A stretch of DNA of 64,000 bases from Metallibacterium scheffleri (GTDB taxonomy: Bacteria; Pseudomonadota; Gammaproteobacteria; Xanthomonadales; Rhodanobacteraceae). Every line of letters starts with the position of its first letter. Within the stretch, counting starts at the first letter, position 1. The stretch is from positions 322,219 to 386,218 of the forward strand of contig NZ_LDOS01000001.1 in NCBI RefSeq assembly GCF_002077135.1, read 5' to 3'. The notes below the pieces were generated by a model. It made no database searches. It was not told the origin of the DNA and saw only the letters and a program-made list of their open reading frames with translations. The translations under genes and the position numbers were made by a program. Shown piece by piece: positions 58,343 to 64,000 of the stretch.

Positions 58343-59680
58343 CTAAGGCATCGGGTTCAAGGTGGCCGTGGCGATCGGCGCGGCGCTGTCGGCGGGTGCG
58401 TTCAAGGCGTGCTGCAAGGCGACACGGAACGCGTGGAAGCGCGACAACTCGCTGCCGTCCAATTGCACCGGGGTCACCACGGCCGGCAGCAGCTTGACCG
58501 GATTGGCCTGCGGTGTGACGGCGGCGGTCTGCGCCTCGATGCGCAACGGATCGATGCGCTTGCCGTGCTCCCAGATCTCGAAATACAGATGCGGACCGGT
58601 GGACAGCCCGGTGCTGCCGACATAGCCGATCACCTGGCCGGCATGGACCATTTCGCCATCGTGCAGGCCGCGCGCGTAGCGCGACATGTGGCCGTAGCGG
58701 GTGACCAGATCCGGGCCGTTGCGCAACTCGACCATCTGTCCGTAATAGCCGTGCCAACCGAAGAAATCCACGCGCCCGGAGGCCACGGCGTGGATCGGTG
58801 TGCCCATCGGCGCGGCCAGATCGACGCCTTTGTGGAACTCGGGTATGTGCAGCACCGGATTGATGCGCCAGCCCCAGCCCGAGGTCAGCCGTGCCGAGGG
58901 CACCGGCATGACCAGCGCGATCGGCATCAGGCCCTGGCCGTCGGAATCGGCCAGCACGGTGTCACCGTGCGCGTCGCGGAAGCGATACAGCGTGTGCTCG
59001 CGACCGGCGTCGTACACCGTCAGCCGCACCAGATCGGGTTCGCGCACGCCAGGCTCGCGAATGAACAGCGCGTCCACCAAGGTGCCGGGCGGCAGCGGTT
59101 GCGGCAGATTGCTGTCCACATGCAGCCAATCCTTGACCGCGCTGGCCATCACCGGGTCGAAATGGCGCGCCTCGAGCTCGGCGGTGAGCGAATGCGCCAC
59201 CATGAAACTGATGTCCTCGGGCGTACCCCGCGGCAGGATGGGCGTGTGCGCCGATACCGGCGCCGTGTCGTCATTCGAGGTGAGCACGGCGGCCAGCAAT
59301 TGACCGCCCGCGCCCGGCGGGCCGTTGCGCGCGATGGTGCGCGCCGGCACGCCAGCCACGCCCCAACCCAGGGCGAGGCCACGGAAATGCCGGTCCTTGT
59401 GCACGATGCGCACGCCGACCAAGTGGTGGCCGCCGCGCACGGGGACGAGACAAGCTTCGATGTGGTCGCCGGCACGCAGCGTGCTCAGCGGCATGCGCTG
59501 CGCGATCTTCTGGCCCCAGACGAAGGCATCGCTGCGGGTGACGCCCCAGTGCGCGAACACGCCATCGAGCATCTCGCCCTGGCCAAGGACCGTGCTCACC
59601 TGCTGGCAGGCGAAGGCCTGGGCACTGGCGGCGAGCGCGAACAACAACAAAGCGGCAACGGTGCGGTGGATTCGACGCAT
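58343..59680 (-). CDS. LytM/M23-domain protein with one zinc ligand replaced
   Basis: A 445-aa exported protein (signal peptide VAALLLFALAASAQAFA). It has a LysM/OapA-like or helical region, then a C-terminal M23 domain. Zinc and catalytic residues are His283 and Asp287 in HKGVDLAAPMGTP, His331 in VTRYGHMSRY, and His364 in GPHLYFEIW. The last motif should be HLHFE; here the third metal ligand is Tyr366 (codon TAT). The domain is therefore probably not a normal endopeptidase. It may be an activator of amidases like EnvC or NlpD, although those lose more residues. ATG 59680 follows GAGGAT. The N-terminal half resembles the MepM-like Xanthomonadales peptidases. Confidence 0.88.
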   Translation of the reverse strand: MRRIHRTVAALLLFALAASAQAFACQQVSTVLGQGEMLDGVFAHWGVTRSDAFVWGQKIAQRMPLSTLRAGDHIEACLVPVRGGHHLVGVRIVHKDRHFRGLALGWGVAGVPARTIARNGPPGAGGQLLAAVLTSNDDTAPVSAHTPILPRGTPEDISFMVAHSLTAELEARHFDPVMASAVKDWLHVDSNLPQPLPPGTLVDALFIREPGVREPDLVRLTVYDAGREHTLYRFRDAHGDTVLADSDGQGLMPIALVMPVPSARLTSGWGWRINPVLHIPEFHKGVDLAAPMGTPIHAVASGRVDFFGWHGYYGQMVELRNGPDLVTRYGHMSRYARGLHDGEMVHAGQVIGYVGSTGLSTGPHLYFEIWEHGKRIDPLRIEAQTAAVTPQANPVKLLPAVVTPVQLDGSELSRFHAFRVALQHALNAPADSAAPIATATLNPMP

Positions 59681-59943
59681 CGGGACATCCTCGAATCTAG
59701 GCTGATGAAGCTGCGCAACTTGCCCCGAATCTGGGCGCATCGCGGCGCGGCGCGTCGTTCCTTATAACCGGCGCTCGTTAGACGCGCGTTAGATCACGCG
59801 GCTTTCACGCCTTACCAATCTGTACGATTTCGTATGTACCGGGCAGTACATTTTTTCGACCCTGCGCACCTGCCCCGGGCAAACCCGCGCACTGGCGCGA
59901 TATGCCGCTGCACCGCATGGGTGCAGGCGGCGAGAGCCGGCGC
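59681..59943. other. Intergenic region upstream of the M23 gene
   Basis: 263 bases without a gene. A dyad ATGTAC (59834-59839) with GTACAT (59846-59851) is followed by TTTTTT on the plus strand. An AT-rich stretch with CCTTATAACC near 59760 may contain the M23 promoter on the minus strand. No further feature can be supported. Confidence 0.4.
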
Positions 59944-60693
59944 TCAGCGCGAAGAGACGTATTTCTCGCGGCGGATGTGCTGGATCGGCAGTCCGGCCAG
60001 CTTGAGCGCTTCGAAAGACTGATCGACCATGTCCGGGTTGCCGCACAGGTAGGCGATGTCACCGACCGGGTCGGGCGCCAGCTCGGGCAACACGCTTTGC
60101 ACGTAGCCGAGGCGATCGTGCGCATGCGGCTGCGCGCGCGGCCCACGGCTGAAGCATGGCACGAAGCGGAAACCCGCATGCGCGGCGGCGAACGCCTCGA
60201 ATTCGTCGCCATACAACAGCTCGGACTCGCTGCGCGCGCCATACAGCAGCACCGCCTCGACGCCACGCGCACGCATGTGCGCGGCCAGTTGCGGCAGCAT
60301 CGCGCGATACGGCGTGACGCCGGTGCCGGTGGCGATCAGCACGTAGCGGCGGTTGGCATCGGCCTCGCCCAGCACGAAGCGCCCGTAGGGTCCGCTGGCC
60401 TCGACCGTGCCGCCCTCCTCCAGATGCGTGAACAGCGCGCTGGCGGCACCGCCCGGCACGTAGCTGACCGCGATCTCGATCAGCTCCACGGCCGCGCCGT
60501 CACGCGCGGCCACGGTGGCCACCGAATAGCTGCGCTTGGTCGGCTTGCCATCGGCGTAGGCGAAATGGATTTGCAGAAACTGCCCGGGCGTGAACGCAAA
60601 CGGCTGGCCGTCGGTACGCGCGAAGGCGAGGTGACGCACGCTGGCTGCGAGCATGCGGCTCTGCGCCAGGCGCAGGGTGAAGTGCTGGATCAT
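59944..60693 (-). CDS. fpr: Ferredoxin/flavodoxin-NADP+ reductase-like flavoprotein
   Basis: A 249-aa FNR-family enzyme. The FAD-binding motif RSYS (TKRSYSVATV), PGGAASALFTHLEEGGTVEASGPYGRFVL, the NAD(P) loop IATGTGVTPYRAMLPQL and CGNPDMVDQSFEALK are in order. It passes electrons between NADPH and ferredoxin or flavodoxin, for example for iron-sulphur or stress metabolism. The C-terminus ends IRREKYVSSR. Bacterial Fpr proteins are about this length. It is divergent from the ABC exporter. Confidence 0.85.
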   Translation of the reverse strand: MIQHFTLRLAQSRMLAASVRHLAFARTDGQPFAFTPGQFLQIHFAYADGKPTKRSYSVATVAARDGAAVELIEIAVSYVPGGAASALFTHLEEGGTVEASGPYGRFVLGEADANRRYVLIATGTGVTPYRAMLPQLAAHMRARGVEAVLLYGARSESELLYGDEFEAFAAAHAGFRFVPCFSRGPRAQPHAHDRLGYVQSVLPELAPDPVGDIAYLCGNPDMVDQSFEALKLAGLPIQHIRREKYVSSR

Positions 60694-60777
60694 CGGCGGT
60701 GGGCAGGGTTCGGTTGGGTTGCCGCAGTGGAAGCGCTGCGTGCGCGCAGCGGCGACGGAACGCGGGTCATGCGCTCC

Positions 60778-60783
60778 TATACT
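60778..60783 (+). promoter_or_regulatory. Putative -10 box of the ABC exporter operon
   Basis: TATACT lies 20 bases before the first ATG of the ATPase gene, in the divergent gap with fpr. No good -35 box is evident at the usual spacing, so the assignment is tentative. Confidence 0.35.
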
Positions 60784-60803
60784 AGCGCCTTGTCTTTCGG
60801 CTC

Positions 60804-61748
60804 ATGCCCATGTCCGCGATCCCCGCGCTCGATCTGCGCGCGCTGCGCAAAACCTATCCCAACGGCGTCGAAGCACTCAAGGGCATCGACCTCAAGGTCG
60901 AAGCCGGCGACCTGTTCGCGCTGCTCGGACCCAACGGCGCCGGCAAATCGACGCTGATCGGCATCCTCGCCTCGCTGGTCAACAGCAGTGGCGGCGAGGC
61001 GCGCGTGTTCGACGTGTCGGTGCAGCGCGAGCGCAGTCGCGCCATGGCGCTGCTCGGCGTGGTGCCGCAGGAGATCAACCTCAACCAGTTCGAGAAACTG
61101 TTCGACATCTGCGTCAACGAAGCCGGCTTCTACGGCGTGCCACGGTCTGTCGCCAAGCAGCGCGCCGAGAAATACCTCAACGAGTTGCGCCTGTGGGACA
61201 AGGCGCAGCAACCGGCGCGCAACCTGTCGGGTGGCATGAAGCGGCGCCTGATGATCGCGCGCGCCATGATGAATGAGCCGCGCGTGCTGATCCTCGACGA
61301 GCCCACCGCCGGCGTGGACATCGAGATCCGCCGCTCGATGTGGCAGTTCGTGCGCCAGATCAACCGCGAAGGCGTCACCGTGATCCTCACCACGCACTAT
61401 CTCGAGGAAGCCGAAAACCTGTGCCGCAACGTGGCCATCATCGATCACGGCCAGATCATCGAGCACACCACGGTCAAGGCGCTGCTGACCCAGATCGATG
61501 TGGAAACCTTCGTGCTCGATCTGGTCGCGCCGTGCACCCAGCAGTCGCTGCCGCACCTCGAGGGCCTGATCCTGCGGCGCATGGACGAGTCCACGCTGGA
61601 GGTCGAGCTGCCGCGCGGCCGCGACCTCAACACGCTGTTCGCAGCCTTGAGCACGGCCGGGCTGGTGGTGCGCTCGATGCGCACCAAGTCCAACCGCCTG
61701 GAAGAACTCTTCCTGCGCCTGACCGGCGCCACGGAGCGCGCGGCATGA
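60804..61748 (+). CDS. yadG: ABC-2 type exporter, ATPase subunit (YadG-like)
   Basis: A 314-aa ABC ATPase. Walker A LLGPNGAGKSTLIGIL, Q-loop VVPQEINLN, signature LSGGMKRRLMIARAMM, Walker B VLILDEPTAGVD and H-loop TTHYLEEAE are all intact. The C-terminal ~75 residues (LEGLILRRMDESTLEVELPRGRDLNTLF) are an ABC-2-type extension. It pairs with the permease whose ATG overlaps its stop (ATGA). The transported substrate is unknown; the E. coli pair YadGH is likewise uncharacterised. ATG 60810 is an alternative start. Confidence 0.93.
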   Translation: MPMSAIPALDLRALRKTYPNGVEALKGIDLKVEAGDLFALLGPNGAGKSTLIGILASLVNSSGGEARVFDVSVQRERSRAMALLGVVPQEINLNQFEKLFDICVNEAGFYGVPRSVAKQRAEKYLNELRLWDKAQQPARNLSGGMKRRLMIARAMMNEPRVLILDEPTAGVDIEIRRSMWQFVRQINREGVTVILTTHYLEEAENLCRNVAIIDHGQIIEHTTVKALLTQIDVETFVLDLVAPCTQQSLPHLEGLILRRMDESTLEVELPRGRDLNTLFAALSTAGLVVRSMRTKSNRLEELFLRLTGATERAA

Positions 61749-62518
61749 GCTGGTATCAGCAGTGGGTGGCGTTCTACACCCTGATCCGCCGCGAGATGAT
61801 CCGCATCGTGCGCATCTGGGGGCAGACCCTGATGCCGCCGGCGATCACCATGACGCTGTATTTCCTGATCTTCGGCACGCTCATCGGCAGCCGCATCGGC
61901 GCGATCCACGGCTACACCTACATGCAGTACATCACCCCCGGCCTGGTGATGATGAGCGTGATCACCAACAGCTACGGCAACGTCACCAGCTCGTTCTTCG
62001 GCGCCAAGTTCGGGCGCTACGTCGAGGAAATGCTGGTCAGCCCGATGCCGCCGCGGGTGATCCTCGCCGGCTACATTGGCGGCGCCATGCTGCGCGGACT
62101 GATGGTGGGCGCCATCGTGCTCGGCATCTCGCTGTTTTTCACCAGCCTGCACATCGTCAGCATCTGGGTGACGCTCAGCAGCGTCGTGCTGACCACGGCG
62201 ATCTTCTCGCTGGCCGGTTTCATCAACGCCATGTTCGCGCGCAAGTTCGACGACATCGCGCTGGTGCCGACCTTCGTGCTCACCCCGCTCACCTACCTCG
62301 GCGGCGTGTTTTATTCGGTCGACCAGTTGCCGCAGCCGTGGCGCGACATTTCGCACGCCAACCCGATCCTGTACATGGTCAGCGCCTTCCGCGACGGCAT
62401 GCTCGGCGTCGGCGACATCGCGCTGCTGCCGGCCTACGCGGTGATGCTGGTGCTGTTCGTGGGGCTGGGCATCATCGCCGAGCGCCTGCTGCACCACGGA
62501 CGCGGGCTGCGCAGTTGA
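61745..62518 (+). CDS. yadH: ABC-2 type exporter, permease subunit (YadH-like)
   Basis: A 257-aa six-helix permease. It starts MSWYQQWVAFYTLIRREMIRIVRIWGQTLMPPAITMTLYFLIFG, continues SFFGAKFGRYVEEMLVSPMPPRVILAGYIGGAMLRG (the ABC-2 amphipathic region), and ends FVGLGIIAERLLHHGRGLRS. It overlaps the ATPase gene by 4 bases and completes the exporter. The end of the group II intron lies about 25 bases after its stop. Confidence 0.93.
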   Translation: MSWYQQWVAFYTLIRREMIRIVRIWGQTLMPPAITMTLYFLIFGTLIGSRIGAIHGYTYMQYITPGLVMMSVITNSYGNVTSSFFGAKFGRYVEEMLVSPMPPRVILAGYIGGAMLRGLMVGAIVLGISLFFTSLHIVSIWVTLSSVVLTTAIFSLAGFINAMFARKFDDIALVPTFVLTPLTYLGGVFYSVDQLPQPWRDISHANPILYMVSAFRDGMLGVGDIALLPAYAVMLVLFVGLGIIAERLLHHGRGLRS

Positions 62519-62579
62519 GTCCGCGACCCTCGACTTGGCCCGATAGGGGTCGGGAAGGCTCATCACCTCCCCGCCCTCC

Positions 62580-62612
62580 GAACCGTGCGTGCGGTTCTCC
62601 CGCACACGGCTC
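62580..62612 (-). ncRNA. Group II intron domain V
   Basis: On the minus strand the hairpin starts GAGCCGTGTGCGG, has loop GAGAA and closes CCGCACGCACGGTTC. The AGC catalytic triad, the length of 33 bases and the two-base bulge region fit the highly conserved domain V. The domain VI hairpin follows at about 62545-62575. Confidence 0.9.
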
Positions 62613-62629
62613 TCCAGTGGGTGGTTGCT

Positions 62630-63961
62630 TCATCGAGATCGGCACGCCAAGGCATGGGCTTGGGTTAACGTGAAAAGCCCCTGCTGAGCGAAGTAGCTAT
62701 TGGGCCAGCGCTGATGGTCCTCGCGGGTGTGACCGTGCCCACGCCGACCTTCGTATGCACGAAGGATAGAGCGCAGACGCCGGCGGATAAACCCGTCGAG
62801 CTTGCTGAAAGTGATCCGGTGGGCATGCTTGAAGTACTGGTACCAGCCCCGCAGCATCGGGTTGATCTGGCTGATGATGCTCGCCAGCGAACGCCCCTTG
62901 GTACGCGGCGTGTGCTGTCGAATTTTGTCCAGCATCGCGTTCCAGCTCTTCGTGCGTACCCGGCGTTGACCGGCCTCGAACCGATAGCCCAGAAACTCGA
63001 ACCCGCGGCCTACCTGTCGGCAGTCGCCGACGTGAGTCTTGTCCGGGTGCAAGGTCAGCTCGTGGGCGTCCACCCACGTGCCAATCTCGGCCAGCGCACG
63101 TTGCGCCTCATCCGCGGTCTGACACAGCACCACGAAGTCATCGGCATAACGCACCATCCGATAGCCACCTGCGGCCATCGTCTCGTCGAGCCCATGCAGG
63201 TAGATATTGGACAACAGCGGACTGATCACCGCACCCTGCGGCGTACCGCCCGTGGGGATCCAGCGTTCCAGTCCCGCCATCACTTCCTGCTTGAGCCACG
63301 ATTCCAGCAAGCGCAGTACGCGGCCATCCGCGATCTGCTCGCGCACCCGCGCCATCAGACCGGCGTGCGGAATGCTGTCAAAGTAGCCGGCAAGGTCGGC
63401 ATCCACCACATGGCAATACCCCGCCCGCAGCAGTGCATCCACCTCCCGCAGCGCACGCTTGGCACCGCGGCCGGGCCGAAACCCGTAGCTGTGTGCGCAA
63501 AAGATCGACTCGAAGATCGGCTCAATCACCAGCCGTACCGCCGTTTGCACCACGCGATCCTTCACCGTCGGTATCCCCAGTGGACGGGTTTGGCCCCGCC
63601 CTTTGGGAATCTCGACCCGCCTGATCGCTTGGGGCCGGTACGTGTCACTGCGCAGCGCCCTCGCCAGCTCGTCGAGGTAGCGCTCGGCATGGGCCGCGAA
63701 CGCGTCCACACTTTGACGATCCACCCCGGCCGCTCCGCAATTGCGCACCACCCGTCCCCACGCCGCTTGCAGCGTCGCCGGACGCATCACCTTGTCCATC
63801 AGGCTGAACCATTTTCCTCCCTTCACGCCGTTGTCCAGCGCTGCCAACATTCGGTCCGTCCATACCGAGGCTTCCACCCAACTCCAATCGCGAGTCTGGG
63901 TATCTTCATCGTGCTTAGCCGTTACCGGCACTTGCGATGAGTTTGCGTGCATCGTTCTCAA
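62630..63961 (-). CDS. ltrA: Group II intron reverse transcriptase/maturase
   Basis: A 443-aa maturase. RT motifs run in order: RRVEIPKGRGQTRPLGIPTVKDRVVQTAVRLVIEPIFE, HSYGFRPGRGAKRAL, VVDADLAGYFDSIPHAGLM, GTPQGAVISPLLSNIYLHGLDE, YRMVRYADDFVVLC with the catalytic YADD at 272-275, and FLGYRF. The maturase X domain (INPMLRGWYQYFKHAH) precedes a C-terminal DHQRWPNSYFAQQGLFTLTQAHALA. There is no HNH endonuclease domain, so retargeting would rely on other priming. The gene appears intact and sits in intron domain IV. The lineage of intron class cannot be fixed from the visible part. Confidence 0.95.
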   Translation of the reverse strand: MRTMHANSSQVPVTAKHDEDTQTRDWSWVEASVWTDRMLAALDNGVKGGKWFSLMDKVMRPATLQAAWGRVVRNCGAAGVDRQSVDAFAAHAERYLDELARALRSDTYRPQAIRRVEIPKGRGQTRPLGIPTVKDRVVQTAVRLVIEPIFESIFCAHSYGFRPGRGAKRALREVDALLRAGYCHVVDADLAGYFDSIPHAGLMARVREQIADGRVLRLLESWLKQEVMAGLERWIPTGGTPQGAVISPLLSNIYLHGLDETMAAGGYRMVRYADDFVVLCQTADEAQRALAEIGTWVDAHELTLHPDKTHVGDCRQVGRGFEFLGYRFEAGQRRVRTKSWNAMLDKIRQHTPRTKGRSLASIISQINPMLRGWYQYFKHAHRITFSKLDGFIRRRLRSILRAYEGRRGHGHTREDHQRWPNSYFAQQGLFTLTQAHALACRSR

Positions 63962-64000
63962 CCTCCCGAATCCACCTTCCTGCCCCCCTTCCCTCCACGC

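Larger units (their letters stand above)
62543..64000 (-). mobile_element. Group II intron (3' part; continues beyond the window)
   Basis: Read on the minus strand: a maturase gene, then domain V and a domain VI hairpin ending near 62543. The 5' side (domain I and exon-binding sites) must lie beyond position 64000, so the element is incomplete here. It is inserted just downstream of the yadH stop in antisense orientation to yadGH. The 3' boundary is inferred from the domain VI stem (GGGGAGG ... CCTTCCC) and following CCCCTAT; an offset of a few bases is possible. Confidence 0.85.

Overview
The window is a high-GC chromosomal segment with the gene content of a gammaproteobacterium. The order Lysobacterales (Xanthomonadales) is most likely. 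The clues are glyQ/glyS as separate subunits, rdgC, ubiK, a BPSS1780-type membrane protein, two TonB-dependent receptors, a TtcA, ComM and RmuC set, and many exported proteins with signal peptides. The species cannot be named from the sequence alone. No rRNA, tRNA or CRISPR array was seen.

Layout. 1-2223: end of an unidentified (possibly lipocalin) gene, aroE, a YkgJ-type cysteine-cluster protein and a DUF808 membrane protein. 2254-6070: a small accessory island. It holds an IS110/IS1111-family element with a long 3' non-coding end, a Fic gene cut off before its catalytic motif (with a striking dyad in front of it), a two-gene module of a 76-aa basic protein and a 215-aa TIR/deoxyribosyltransferase-like protein, and the N-terminal stump of a DNA methyltransferase. 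6078-12000: a GspE/PilB ATPase, glyQS and a pteridine-reductase-like SDR. 12494-24170: TonB receptor, TPR-sulfotransferase, glutamine amidotransferase, membrane protein, rhomboid protease, large BNR-repeat exported protein and rmuC. 24376-35808: folE, YbaY-like lipoprotein, GDSL autotransporter, gpmI, an exported 18-residue-repeat protein, an exported unknown, an SDR, an M16 peptidase and a small lipoprotein. 35966-43348: YdcH-like protein, ttcA, rdgC, a YgjP-type metallopeptidase, an unusual J-like/NTF2-like membrane protein, and a coupled aminopeptidase and alpha/beta-hydrolase pair. 43665-45151: a patch that looks less GC-rich, with a Crp/Fnr regulator and a frameshifted DUF2726 gene. 45251-50605: glnK/glnB, ubiK, comM and three tandem paralogous exported Sel1-like proteins. 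50770-58162: glycosyltransferase, phosphodiesterase, ArnT-like transferase with a TPR partner, an FAD oxidoreductase and a second TonB receptor. 58343-62518: a LytM/M23 protein lacking one zinc ligand, a ferredoxin-NADP reductase and an ABC-2 exporter. 62543-64000: the 3' part of a group II intron that runs off the window.

Most of the window is core metabolism and envelope biology in short transcription units. The two parts that look acquired are the 2254-6070 island, which reads as a partly decayed defence or mobile locus around an intact two-gene module, and the 43665-45151 patch. The strongest candidates for something undescribed are the small-protein/TIR-like pair at 4791-5675, the 44-nt dyad at 3899-3942, and the triplicated Sel1/TonB-C-like exported proteins at 47644-50605.
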